Below, piece by piece: positions 9,776 to 21,860 of a stretch of 64,000 nt of DNA. Numbering within the stretch: position 1 is the first letter of the stretch; the number at the start of each line of letters is the position of its first letter. Source of the stretch: Saccopteryx bilineata (lineage: Eukaryota; Chordata; Mammalia; Chiroptera; Emballonuridae); the NCBI RefSeq assembly GCF_036850765.1, contig NC_089492.1:71488482-71552481 (forward strand), given 5' to 3'. The translations under genes and the position numbers were made by a program. The notes beneath the pieces are model-generated. The model saw only the letters and a program-made list of their open reading frames with translations, had not been told where the DNA came from and made no database searches.

Positions 9776-11959
9776 GCTTGCGGGGATCCGGTGGTGGTAA
9801 CTCACCCTATCATTTAGATCGACCTTGTCCACTGTGCCAGGCCCAGGGAAGGCTGACCCCAGGCAACTAGTAAAAAACACATTTTACGTTACTCTATGGG
9901 TAGTTTATGCAGCTAGAGGAGGCAATGAAAGTTTTTTGTGGGTTGGTAACGTTGAGATGACTGATTTATAAACCTGAACTAAGCTATCCTCAGAACATGC
10001 GCAAGGTCTAGGAATGTCAGTACTGATAGACAGAGAACAGTCCTTTCACTCAAAATGCCAATTCAAGTTCTGAATTTTTTTTAGGGGGGAGGTTATTACA
10101 AGCAGACAGTAACAATAATTTGAGGTTGCCTACAGGCCTTTATCTGAGACTATCTGGATATACTGAGTGTTGTGGAGTTAGCAGCAGCTCCCTCCGGGAC
10201 TCAGACCTCACTGTCGTCACACAGCATGGGGCTTAGACAGCAGCATGGCTGTTGCACCGCTGGCTTCAGGCAGAAGTAGGGAGGCAAAGGGAAAAGGGAG
10301 AGAGGCGTCTACACTGTACAGTGCAGAGCAGTGGAATGCGACTTCCAGGAAGCCTCCAGAGCTACTCGGGCTGCCCACCCCTCAGAGACATTACCATTAC
10401 GACATGTCCGCCGCCTGCCCGCACAGTCTCCTGTAGTTGAGAACCATAGGAAAATAAGACTTAAGAAGTTATTAGGTGGAGTGGGCTGGAGAAAACGTCA
10501 GGCTTTATATTCACAGCACCTTGTTCGACTTTACTGTTCACTTTATACGCATGTGAATCCCACACATTGATTTAATAAGATGAATGGCTTTTTATGGTTG
10601 GGGGTGAGATGCCCCCTGGAACATGCCTGCTTGGCATTTACATGAAAATCTGAGGTGACAGCAAAATGATTCCTTTCTTTTCATGGTTCCCCAATTCGAT
10701 GGTATCTATGGACTGTCCTGTTCAGCCACTGGGGACATGGCCTCTGCAGTCCCCTTCATGTGCACAGGTGGCATTAGGTGAATGTCCCAGCTAATCACTA
10801 GTGTGGCATGTGGCTGGGCAGTAGGATCTGATGACCCGAGAGTACTAAATATGCCCATTTTGCTTTTGGGAGACTGATGCGTTATCCCCAAAACTGTTGT
10901 TCAGGTTTTGCATCTGTTTGTGATCATCTACAAAGCTTTAGAAGCGACAGAGGCAGAGAAAGGTCTAGTCTTAGACCTTGGCAATTAATTTAGGGGAGAC
11001 GAAGTAATGGCTGGAGAGTGATGTCCACCAATATTCCTATATGTCTATGCATTTTGGGGGGCGTACCTCAGTCTGCCTGCAAAAGGATGATCCCAGTGTG
11101 ACCCATGAACAACCACGCAGCTATGGCATACAGTTTGTGGCTCAGGAAAAATCTTTCATGATGACAGGAATACAGTTTTTTTGGAGCTAGGCAGAAAGTC
11201 TTTGGGAGTTGTTTCAGGTCTTTGGCAGAAAGTATATGCAGAGAATAAGGAGCTAACTTTCCAGCAAACAACATAAGTTTGCTTGGACCACCTCTGATTG
11301 GCTGTGCAAAATAGCCACAGACTGTATGGACTTTTTCATGAATAGGAATCAGTCATGCTGAGGAGAAAATGACTTTTTGATGGTCAAAGGATACTCTTAA
11401 TTCTAATTCATGATCCAGTTTCAGAAAAGCTTGGTGAACTGGATGCTCTGCATTTACAAAAAAATTGATAACATTTCCAGTGTACGCTGAATCCAATAAT
11501 TACTAACAGGCTGGCAGCTTTTGTACTGTCTTCATTTTGCCCCTCAGTGCACTGTTGTATAAAATGAAATTTATTGCTGGAACATTCCAATCCATGTATT
11601 CATAAAAGATCCACAAAATGAATTATTCATTAGTTCATAGTGTTACTTGTTATTCTGTTAGAAGCAGGAACTCAGACATGAAGAAATTAAAATTGGGTTT
11701 TTATAAAAATCTACGGAGTGTATTTACCTGTAGAAGGGTTGTTCATTAAAAGAATAAAGATTAGAAGCCCAGTGCTAGCTTTTCCTTAAATTTATATTAT
11801 TAGTGAATCAGATAAAATATACTAGGAAATCTCTATAATTTTCTTTCATTGGATACGTGCTTGTGTCAATATTAAAGATTATGCATCGTGGCTATTTCAC
11901 TTGCTTTATGGCTACCCTTGTGAGTCTACTTTTAAAATGTTTGTGTAGGGATATTATGA

Positions 11960-11973
11960 CCACTAGATGTCGC
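11960..11973 (+). promoter_or_regulatory. CTCF-like core in the 3'UTR
   Basis: CCACTAGATGTCGC differs from the CTCF core CCASYAGRKGGCRS at one position (T for G). Sequence match only. Confidence 0.3.
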
Positions 11974-12494
11974 TGTTCATCCAGTATTCTGAGATTAGGC
12001 GGTATTCAGGTTCAGCAAACCTGAAATGTTTCAGTTGAAGATAAACATTAACGATCTCAGTTTCTAAAATGAGGGCATCTTTATCAAATCATTCATCTGT
12101 AGAAAAGCTTGAGGCACATGTAGTATTGATTTCTCACACTTTGGAAGGGATAACATACCCCACAATGTCAAGCTAAAGAGCTGAACGTGTACTATTAGCA
12201 AAATAGGCACTTTTTATGTGTTTCTGCTCCTCAGTTTCCCAAAGTTGTGTAACTATCACAATTAGAAAAATGCCTGAGGTACCAAATTTATGTCAGCTAT
12301 TTGTGACTTACTGCATAAATGCTATTTTATTGTTATTGCAATTATATGCTTTTTGAAGCCATTTTCTTTAATTGCAGATAGTGGTAAATTGCTTGCACGA
12401 TTCTTAGTAGTTACGGATATTGACACCAGAGTTTAGATTATTTTGGTGTTGTTGACTGTAATAGAGATCAAGATACTATTCTGCCTGTAAGATC

Positions 12495-12517
12495 AATAAA
12501 AGTAATTGGAAAATAAA
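12495..12517 (+). promoter_or_regulatory. Paired polyadenylation signals, GDAP1
   Basis: AATAAA at 12495-12500 and again at 12512-12517, followed by T-rich TTTTGTAATCTTTTT. This is the best candidate for the main poly(A) site. A third AATAAA at 11753-11758 could serve a shorter transcript. Confidence 0.55.
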
Positions 12518-12535
12518 TATGTACCCTGCAAGTAC

Positions 12536-13938
12536 TAATTTTGTAATCTTTTTGAGAAAACAGATGTACTTGTTTCATTTAAAATCAAAACATAATGTGG
12601 TAAATCGTAAAAAAAATAGAAGTTAAGTACTCAAGATATTTAGCTATAGAATGACATATTTTCCTCATAATAAAAATTAATGACTCATGATTTATTTAAA
12701 CACACACATTTTTTTCTGGTTAAAATGAATGTTAGCTTAAAGAATCACATATTGACGCTGACCACTGATGGATGTCTTCTGCAGCCGGCCACCTAACAGA
12801 GGAGAGCATGGAAATGAGAAACGCTGAGAAAGTATATGTTTTTTCAAAATAGTTTTGTTACATGTTTACTAGGTTTCAAATATTACTCTTATGCTATTCA
12901 TGTCTGTTTTGATATAGCTAATTTTCTTCTATTAAGTTTTGAATTATAAATACTCAAATTACCATCCATATTTTGAATCATCAGGTAGACACTGAGTACT
13001 TCTTTTATTTTATATTGAGCAAAGCAAATTAAATGAAACTTAAATTGACCGTATTTTCCCTAAGTTGGCAAAAAAAAACCCCAAAAAAGGAACAATTTTG
13101 AATATCCATGGAAAGTCAAGTGCATATACAACTAGTCTTTTCAGAAAAGTAAAAAGCACCATGGTAAAGACACAAAAGTCATATTAACGCAATAAATAAT
13201 TTAGTATTTAGACTCATCTTGATATTATTTATGCCAAATATTTGGCCCATTTTTATGATCTCCACTATTCAAATCATAATGTCTCGATTGTCTAGTTCCA
13301 CAGAACACTTTTGTTTTACGTGGTAAGGTTGTAGATTCGAAGCCATGTGAAGAAGTATAATTTCTAGTGTGGGGATAATAGTTTTAATTGTGTGTTTCAC
13401 AATGAAAACAGAGAGGTAGAGAAGAGAACTTACTCTGTGGATTAGAAAGGCAGTGCACTGATAAAAATACCCTCCCTGGATTGCTTGCTTCTGAGTTGAA
13501 CACTGGGATTTGACTGAGGAGGGAGGAAGGACTGACAAATGGGTCAGAAGGTGTGGGTGGGGTACAGCCGGGGCTGAGTGCAAGATGACAAGGCCACGTG
13601 GAGCTTGAGACGAAACATGCTTCTGATGGGCCTTCATCTACTCTGACTCAAGGAGGGTGGTGGGTCTCATCCTTATTACCTGGTCATAAAACTCGCTAGG
13701 GAAGGTTAGAAGTTTTTTTCTTCAGTCTTTCACTTTGTTCATTGTTTCTACATCAGCTCTGTCATTACAATGTGCTGTCATTAAACTCTGTTATTAGGAG
13801 AAACCAATAGGGGTAGAAATATAAGATGCTAATAAAATGTAATGCAAAGGGTCAGGTTTCCATGCCAACAGCAATATTCACATCTATATGTGTGAGTTAA
13901 TTCCTAATCAGAGAGGTAACTTTATATGCATATGGCCA

Positions 13939-14002
<64 letters not shown>

Positions 14003-14380
14003 CTTTTTCTGTCATCAGATTAAGCTAAATTTTGAATTTAAGAAACTGATATTCAATAATTAGCATCATCAGATATACATCATAATAAAAATATATGATA
14101 CACTTTCAGATATTCCACAATTACTAAGTTCCATGCTCAAGAGAAAGTAAAGGTCTACACTGAGAAAATAATATGAACTAACAATCCTCCCATCGAAAAA
14201 CAGCATCCTCAGAGCATAACTACTTTAGACTCCCCAGAGAGGAGCTTATCAGAGAGATTAGAACCCAAGTGGTGATTAAAGTCATTGATGGTCCAATCCA
14301 GGAAGAGCAGAGGGACCTCGTTAATCCCTCAGGCAGAAGTAAGAACCATGTCCTGGAGTAAGGCCCAAGGTAGACCAGAG
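12536..14380. other. Intergenic, mostly unique-looking
   Basis: AT-rich sequence downstream of GDAP1. A 122-codon frame on the - strand at 13269-13637 has no domain. The only clear structure is the (AT)n tract listed separately. Confidence 0.55.
13940..14001. repeat. (AT)n microsatellite
   Basis: A pure alternating TA run of about 31 dinucleotides with no interruption. It is self-complementary and able to form a hairpin or cruciform, and is expected to be length-variable. Confidence 0.98.
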
Positions 14381-14383
14381 TTT

Positions 14384-14570
14384 TTAAGTTTCGGCACTAC
14401 TGATATTTTGGGCAGATAGTTCTTGTGTAGAGCTGTTTTTCATGTTGTAGGATACTTAGCAGCATCCCTGGCCTGTATCCACTAAATACCAGTAGCTCCC
14501 CCTTGATCTGTAGTGACAGTCCACAGTGTCCTCAGATATTACCATGTCACCTAGGGAGAACGTCATCCCA
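14384..14570 (-). mobile_element. MER20-like hAT-Charlie DNA transposon
   Basis: The + strand reads TTTCGGCACTACTGATATTTT, then GTTGTAGGATACTTAGCAGC, ATCCCTGGCCTGTATCCACT and CCTCAGATATTACCATGTCA. This is the reverse complement of the non-autonomous transposon I know as MER20. The outer terminal repeats are degraded. Confidence 0.7.
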
Positions 14571-15309
14571 TTGACTTTTCACTGCTCTGCATTCACCCTA
14601 ACAAAGCCTAGCACCAAGCCCTGACAAGATCTGCAGGGGAAGCAGGTTTTAGAGGTTGAATCCTGCAAATTAGAAGTGCTTGGGAGACATCTCAGGTTCC
14701 TACATCCCCCATAACAAAGCATAAAAGCAAACCTACATGATTTAGAGGTTATTAGCCAGTAACAACAGGAATTAATACCCTTCAGAGGGGAGAGAACAGG
14801 AGCCAGAGTTTTTCTAATGTATCACGAACAACATGGAGTAAACAATAAAAAAAAATTACTACACATGCAAATATAAAAATAGGGTCCCCAGTCAATCAAA
14901 AAAGCCATAGTAAACAGGAACACAGTGTGGTGTAAGTCAAATGCTGGATCAGCAAAAGACAACATGCATTCATAGAATTGAAAGAAAACGTAGTCTGATG
15001 CAGTCAACAGGTAAGGAATCTCAGCTGAGAAATAAAAACCATAATAAAGAATCAAATGGAAAAATCTAAAGAGGAAGAGTACTGTACCTGAAATGGAAAA
15101 TTTCCAGGAGGGGCTTCACAGCTGGTGGGAGGTGGGGAAGGGAGGATCAAGGAACAGAACCTCAGGGACACAGGAGGATAGCAACGCTAACCCACAGGGA
15201 GGGGCCAAAGTCAGTGTGCAGTCGTGAGTGCACGAAACAGTTTGTTCTTGTATTATTATTTATTACTCATTGTATAATTTATATGCATTTCAACTGTAAA
15301 CCTACTTTT

Positions 15310-17807
15310 GCCCAACCCTGTATGTGTTATAGGAGTCCTAGAAAGACAGGAAAGTGAGAATGGGCAGGAAACAAAAAATGTAGTTGAACAAGCCCACATT
15401 TCTTCAAATTTGATGAAAAACGATGACTTACAAATCTAAGAAAATTATGGAACTCAGTAGAAGAGAAATACCAAGACAGATGACCTAGGCACATCAGAGT
15501 CAGACTTGCTGAAAGCTAAAGAGATGAAGAGAACCTTAGAAGCTGCATGAGGGGAAAATGTCACAGAACATAGAAGTGAACCACCATGTGAATGTCGGCC
15601 AAGTTCCCATCCGAAATGGTGGATGTCAGAAACAAGTGGTGATGGGGAGAAAATCCGCAGAATTCTATGTACGAGAAAATAGCCCTTAAAGACTGAGTGA
15701 ATGAAAACATTTTCAGGTTCATGGAAGCTAAGAGGATTGGATCCAGCAGACTTGCAGAACAAAAAATGCTGGAGGCATTCTTCAGACTGATGGAGGAATG
15801 ATGCTCAATGGAAACACAAATCTGCAGTAAGCAAAAAAGTCAAAATAAAAGGGTGCCAGGAACAGGCAAGTAAGTGAGTGGATGGTATAAAAGATTATTT
15901 TTATCACTTCATAATTTCCTCAGAAGGCACTGGCTGTTTAAAGCAAAACAAAATAATAGCATTGTAAGGTGGACTTTATAATATCTGTAGAAATAAATAT
16001 GTAACCAAAAAAGCACAAAAATTGGGGGGGTGGGTAAATGGAATTATATTATTGAATGGTACTCTTGTAAGGCTATTAGATTTGTGGAGTGTGAAGTATG
16101 AAGTGTGACGAGAACTGTGTTAAGTGCAAAGTAACAAGTGGAAAGTGGGAAGCATACAATTTTGATTCTGAATAGACTGATGAATAAACAATGCATTGTT
16201 AACACTAAAAATTAACTTTTAAGAAAGAGCCAAGAAACTAATGGATAAAAACAAAATACCAATGAAAAAAGCAACAGAGTTAAAAGAACAGAAGAGAAAA
16301 ATGAAAAAATAATTAACAAGGTGAAACACTTAAATATACCACAGCAACAATGATATGAAAATAAATGTAATATAAATGACATTAACTGTAAAATGTTCCA
16401 GTTGAAAGTCAGGAATTATTATATTAGATAAAAATGCAAGATACAAATATATACATCTATTAGAAATACACATTAAATGTAAAGATATGCATAAATTGAA
16501 CATAAAAGAATGGAAAGTGATGTACCACGCAAATGGCATAAGAAAGCCTAGTACGGCTATATTAATTTCAGAAAGCATAGACTTTAACACAAAGCATTTT
16601 ACAAGAGATAAAGAGGCATATTTATAAATCACTAAAAGATCAATTCATTAGGATGATATAATCATAAATATATTTGGGTCTAATAGCAAAGCTTTAAAAT
16701 TCATGAAGCAAAAACTGACAGAACCAATAGGAAAAATAGTTGGAGAGCTTAACACCACTCTTTCAGCAATTAATAGAACAAGTAGACAAAAATTAGCTTG
16801 GACATAGAAGAACTGAGCACACTATCAACCAACTTGAGCTAATTGACATTTACAAAACATTGTACCCAATAGCTGTGGAATTTTTTTCAAGTGCATATGG
16901 AGTATTTATCAAAGAAGACATATACTAGGTCATAAAATAAATTTCTAAAGATTTGTGTATTACAGAGTGTATCCTTTAACCATAGAGTTAAATCAAAAAC
17001 CAGTAATTCAAGTATTTAGAAATCATCTAAACATTTGGAAATTAAATAACACATATCTAAGTAACCTATGACTAAAAGATAAAACCATAAGAGAACAGGT
17101 AAATATTTTGAGTTGAATGATAATAAAAATACAACATATCAAAATTTGTGGGTATGCAGTAAAGGCAGTACTTAGAGGGAAATTTATAGCTGTAAATACC
17201 TGTAATGAAATAAAAGGAAGATTTAAAATTTTGATGTAACTTTTCACTTTAAGAACTAAAGAAAGACAAATAAGAAGAAAAAATAAGAGTACATAAGTTC
17301 ATGATTTTGAAAAAAAAATAAAGCTCAAAATTCATTCTTTGAAAGATTAATAAAATTGATAAGCCCAATGGACAAATCAAGAAACAGAGAGATAAATGTA
17401 AATTACCAATATTATAAATAAAAGAAGGAATTTCATTACATATCTTACCAGTTTAAATAGGAACATAAAAGAATATTAGGAACAAATTGGGCCAATAAAT
17501 TTGGCAACTACATTGAAATGAATACATTTATTGAAAAACCCAGCTTACCAAAAATGACTCAAGAACAAGTAAAAATTGGAATAACCATGTAACTATGGAA
17601 AACCTTGAATTTGTAATAATAATAATAGTAATAACCTTTTTGCAAAGAAAACTCAAGGCCTAGATGGTTTCACTGGTAAATTCTATCGAGTAAAAAGTGA
17701 ATAATGCCAATCAGACATGAACTTTCAGAAACTACAGAAGTGCATTTTATGTGGTCTGTGTAACACTGATAATAAAATCTAACCAAGATTTATAAGAGAA
17801 CAGAGAC
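15310..17807 (+). mobile_element. Ancient L1M fragment: ORF1 end and 5' part of ORF2
   Basis: From about 15.3 kb there is decayed ORF1 3' sequence. From about 16.3 kb there is ORF2 endonuclease-to-RT linker sequence (AGTACTTAGAGGGAAATTTA, CCCAGCTTACCAAAAATGAC) and the start of the RT region, which reads GLDGFTGKFY-like near 17660. Every frame is broken by many stops, so this is an old copy. It is split at 17808 by an LTR insertion and resumes at 18155. Confidence 0.75.
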
Positions 17808-18149
17808 TGCTGTGGACTAAATGTTTGTGTCCCCCTAAAATCCTCATGTTAAACCTCACCATCCTGATATGATATTAGGAGGTGTGTCTTGGGAGGTAAT
17901 TAAGATTAGATGAGGTTTGGGGCTTGGGTACCCTCCTTAAAGGGATTAGAGTTTAGTTACTGTCTGCTCTCTGCCATGTAAAATACAATGAGAAATGTGC
18001 AAACCGGCAGAAGTGCTCTTACCAGAACTCAACCATCTGCTACCATAATCTTGGACTTCCAGCCTTCAAAACTGTGAGAAATAAATGTGTTGTTTATAAG
18101 CTGCCTAGTCAATGGTATTCTGTTACAGCTGCCTGAATTGACTAAGATA
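17808..18149 (+). mobile_element. MaLR-type (MLT1/MST-like) solo LTR of an ancient endogenous retroelement
   Basis: Starts TGCTGTGGACTAAATGTTTG and passes GTGTCCCCCTAAAATCCTCA, GGAGGTGTGTCTTGGGAGGT, TCTTGGACTTCCAGCCT, AACTGTGAGAAATAAATGTG (poly(A) signal) and ends GAATTGACTAAGATA. It is bounded by the perfect 5-bp duplication GAGAC at 17803-17807 and 18150-18154. At 342 bp it has the length and motif order of MaLR LTRs of ERVL-related elements. It interrupts an L1M, so it is younger than that L1. No coding content. Confidence 0.88.
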
Positions 18150-18154
18150 GAGAC

Positions 18155-18700
18155 CAGTATCCCTCATAGATTAAAAAATCATCAACCAAGTATTGGTAAA
18201 TTGAACCCATTAATATACAGAAAAGGATCCATCCTACATTATGGCCAAGTAGAGTTTATCTAAGGAATGCAAGCTTGTTTTAATGTTTAAAAATGACACT
18301 ATATAATTAATCGTGTTAACTGAATAAAGATGAAACATATGAACATGTCAGCAAATGCAGAACATTTTGGTAAAATTCAACACATATTCAAAGTAAAAAA
18401 GAAACTGCAGCATAGTAGGCATAGAAGAAAACTTCCTGAATCTGATAACAGCATCCACGAAAAATCCAAGTTAGTATCATTGAATGGTAAAAGATTGATG
18501 TTTCCCCTCTTAGATCAGGAATGCCCACTGTCATCACTTTTATTCATTGCCCTTTTGGAATACTAGTTAGTGCAATAAAGTGGCTAAAAGAAATAAAGGG
18601 ATAAAATTGGAAAGGAAGAAGAAAAACTGTCTCCATTTCTATATAGAAATCCTAAAGCATCTTCTAAAAAACCCACTCAGTAATATTAAGTTATCAAGGT
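18155..18700 (+). mobile_element. Continuation of the ancient L1M, RT region
   Basis: After the LTR the L1 resumes with AGGCATAGAAGAAAACTTCC and a degraded RT block reading QECPLSSLLF near 18516-18545, where L1 normally has the [10 protein letters not shown] motif. Stops in all frames. Confidence 0.7.
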
Positions 18701-18704
18701 CAAT

Positions 18705-19230
18705 TCTGGTGAGGGCACAGAAAGAAAGAAATGCTGTAGTCAAAGCCTCAATCTTCTTAGAAAAACTTATGTAATCCTAAACAGAACTTTGGTAGGGATG
18801 TGGGTGGTAAAGGCCATTCCGATGAGGTCTCAGGCGGAAACGAGGAACATGTTATTGGAAACGGGAGGGAAGTCCATCCTTGTTATAAAGTGGTGAAGAA
18901 CTTGGCTGAACAGTGTTCATGCTCTTGTGTTTTGTGGAAGGGAGAACTTATGAGTGATGAAATTGGATCCCCGGCTGAGGAAACTTCTAAGCCATGTGTT
19001 GAAGGTGCGGCTTGGCTTCTCTTGACTGCTTATAATAAAATGTGAGAAGAGAAAAATGGCCTAAAGATGGAATTGTTAATCAGAAAGGAAAAGGACCTTA
19101 AAGATTTGGGAAATTATCAACCCATGTATATAAAAAAACGAGAAAGCCTGTTCAGGGGAGAAACCAAAGGGCATGGCCAAATGACCATTTGACTAACCAA
19201 GGCAATGGGTTCATAGCAATTACATTTGTT
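18705..19230 (+). mobile_element. MaLR internal-like fragment (probable)
   Basis: Text including AAAGTGGTGAAGAACTTGGC, TGAACAGTGTTC, GAACTTATGAGTGATGAAAT and TGTTGAAGGTGCGGCTTGG resembles the internal region of MaLR elements as I remember it. It interrupts the L1M, which resumes after about 19.38 kb. An open frame at 18800-19045 lies in it but carries no domain I can name. Confidence 0.45.
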
Positions 19231-19669
19231 GTTATTACTTTAAATAACTGCCAATTAGCAATCCCTCATTTTCTATTGCTTTCCTCAGCAAATGCATTAT
19301 GGACTCTGAGAATGCAACACTACATTTCCTCATCAACTGACTTGTGTGTTCAACTTATTTTTGACTGAGATGCTGAACTAATTCAGTGGCAAATATAGTC
19401 TTTCACCAAGTGATGCTTGGAACAATTGGATATCTATATGCAAAAAACCAGTTTCACCCAAACTTCGCATATGCACAAAATCCAACTCAAAACAGATCAT
19501 AGATCTGCATGTAAAACCTAAAACTATAAAATAATGTCTAGAAGGAAACCTAAGAGAAAATCTTTTGTGACATTGTGTTTGGCAAAGATTTCTTGTAACA
19601 ATACCAAAGGCACACCCCATAAAAAAAATTGATAAATTGGACTTAATCCAAATTAAGAACTGCTGCTTG

Positions 19670-19911
19670 ACCTGACCTGTGGTGGCGCAATGGATAAAGC
19701 GTCGACCTGGAAATGCTGAGGTCGCCGGTTCGAAACCCTGGGCTTGCCTGGTCAAGGCACATATGGGAGCTTCCAGCTCCTCCCCCTTCTCTCTCTCTGT
19801 CTCTCTCTCCTTGCTCTCTCTCTGTCTCTGTCTCTCCCTCTCTCTCTCCTCTCTAAAAAATAATGAATAAATTAAAAAAAATTAAAAAAGAAAAGAATGT
19901 TTAAAAAAATA
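19670..19911 (+). mobile_element. tRNA-derived SINE, about 190-bp type, + strand
   Basis: Starts ACCTGACCTGTGGTGGCGCA, with an A box (TGGCGCAATGG) and a good B box (GGTTCGAAACC at about 19727), then a CTCTCTCTGTCTCTC tract and an A-rich tail to 19911. Target copies are AAGAACTGCTGCTTG at 19655-19669 and 19912-19926. Confidence 0.95.
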
Positions 19912-19926
19912 AAGAACTGCTGCTTG

Positions 19927-20277
19927 TTTTTTAAGACTTTCTTTTTATTTATTTTTTTACAGAGAGAGAGTCAGAGAGAGGGATAGACAGGGACAGACAG
20001 ACAAGAACGGAGAGATGAGAATCATCAATCATTAGTTTTTCATTGCGTATTGCAACACCTTAGTTGTTCATTGATTGCTTTTTCATATGAGCCTTGACTG
20101 CAGGCCTTCAGCAGACTGAGTAACCCCTTGCTCGAGCCAGGACCTTGGGTCCAAGCTGGTGAGCTTTTTGCTTAAACCAGATGATCCCGTGCTAAAGCTG
20201 GCGACCTCGGGGTCTCAAACTGGGTCCTCGGCATCCCAGTCCGACGCTCTATCCACTGCACCACTGCCTGGTCAGGC
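19927..20277 (-). mobile_element. tRNA-derived SINE, about 320-bp type, - strand
   Basis: The - strand starts GCCTGACCAGGCAGTGGTGC and ends in a T-rich/A-rich tail on the left. It is flanked by AAGAACTGCTGCTTG at 19912-19926 and AAGAACTGCTGCTT at 20278-20291, so it used the same target word as the + strand SINE beside it. Confidence 0.95.
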
Positions 20278-21469
20278 AAGAACTGCTGCTTTTTGAAAGA
20301 GATGGTTATAAGTATAAAAAGACAAATCACAATTGGGAAAATGTTTGCAATTCTCATATCTCATCAAGAATTTCTACACTAACTAGATAAAAAATTTAAA
20401 TGAGGAAAGAACCCAACAAAAATATAGGCAAGAAAATGGAACTGACATTTTATCAAAGAGGCCATGCAAATAACAAATGAGGCCATGAAGAGGTGCTCCT
20501 CATTGGTCTTTAGGGAAATGTAAATTGAAATTGCAGAGATACTGCTACACACCTACTAAAATGTCTACTATCATAAAGATGGTGCAGAACAAGTGGTGAT
20601 GAGGATGTGGAGCAACTGGAAATCTCATATACTGCTGCTGGGAATATAGACTAAAACCAAGTTGGTAGTTTTTAAAAACATATGGTAGGTATATACTAAC
20701 TGTTCAATTCCCCAGCATTTAACCAGGAGAAATGAAACTATATTCCATGCAATGACTTGCACATGAATCTTTACAGTAGTAGCTTTACTTTATATGGCAT
20801 AGTCCCAAGCTGGAAATGACCCTGATAAAAGGATAAACAAATTGCAATGTGTGAATGTAATACTACTCGCAGTAAAAAAGAACAATTGATATGTGTAGCA
20901 GCACTGATGGATATAAAAATATTTATGCTGAGTAGAAGAAGCCTGATGAAAAGTCTACTTCCTTTAAGAGTCTATTTACTTGAAATTCTAGAAAATACAA
21001 ACTAATGTACAGTGAGACTCAGACCACCTTACCATTCTCTTAGGGCAACTAAACATTAAGCAGATTTCCTTCTGACTATTGCCTCTGACCTCCCTTTTCT
21101 TAAAGAATTTTCTTTGGAAAGTTACAATGGTAAATTCTTTGTCAACCCCTTTGAGATGTAAAAACTCAGCCTATTGAAATAGTCTTTACTTCTACTGCAA
21201 TGGTCTTGAGAGTAGAGTCTTCCTAGGTGTTTAACTTAATCCAGTGCAGTTTTCTTTGACAAGTGATAGAAAGCAGATCAATGATTGCCTGAGGACTGGG
21301 GCAGGTGTGAGGGGACGGATTACCAGGGCCATGAGAACACTTTAGGGAGGTGGACATGCCTTTCTTTTTTTGTGTGTAGGTGGGGCTGGTGTCATAATTA
21401 CACTTGTATATCAAAATTTATTGAATTGTTTAATATAAATTGTATATCAAGGGAACTATTAAAATTACA

Positions 21470-21860
21470 TATTTCATCATACCCATTAATTTGACTTTTA
21501 GGACTCTATTTTATTTAAATAATTGCATATGTATACAGAGATATATGAGTAAGGATATGCATGGTAACAGAGTTTGGAACAAAAACCTGGAAACAATCTT
21601 TTTTCTCTTTAATCAATAAGAGAATTAATAAATTATGACACATCCATAATACTACATAGCTATTAAAAGATTAAGTGGAAAGATTGTTAAGAGCAAACTG
21701 AAGATTAATGTGTGTTTTATATAATTTCATTCATATAAAGAAATATGTAAGCACATAAAAAATTAACTCTAAAACTCTTCATAGTGGTTGACTCTGGAGA
21801 AGTCATTAGAATGGTGGAAAGCTATGTCAGGGAGAGCACTTAAACTTCTTACTTCATCTT
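21470..21860 (+). mobile_element. Second ancient L1-like 3' fragment
   Basis: CCTGGAAACAATC, ACACATCCATAATACTACATAG, CTATTAAAAGATTAAG and ATTCATATAAAGAAATATGT follow the order found at the 3' end of old L1/HAL1 elements. Short and diverged. Confidence 0.55.

Larger units (their letters stand above)
9776..12535 (+). other. GDAP1: GDAP1 3' untranslated region (end inferred)
   Basis: About 2.75 kb of non-repetitive sequence follows the stop and ends at two close AATAAA hexamers. The length is in line with the long 3'UTR known for GDAP1. Short frames within it (for example 10245-10570) show no domain. No SINE has inserted in this stretch, unlike the introns, which fits selection on a transcribed 3'UTR. 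The exact cleavage site is inferred. Confidence 0.6.
19380..21430 (+). mobile_element. Ancient L1M 3' part, carrying two SINEs
   Basis: L1 ORF2 3' text such as ACTTAATCCAAATTAAGAAC, AAGAGGCCATGCAAATAACA, TCATATACTGCTGCTGGGAAT and AAGCTGGAAATGACCC (the 'illustrated in order' 3' landmarks of mammalian L1) continues to a 3'UTR-like block ending near ATTACACTTGTATATC. It is interrupted at 19670-20277 by two SINEs. Confidence 0.75.

Noticed and set aside
13269..13637. 122-codon - strand open frame downstream of GDAP1
   Set aside because: No recognisable domain or composition typical of a coding exon; AT-rich intergenic DNA.
19727..19740. tRNA gene signalled by a good B box (GGTTCGAAACC)
   Set aside because: It is the head of a SINE with a body, A tail and target duplication; the cloverleaf is not maintained.
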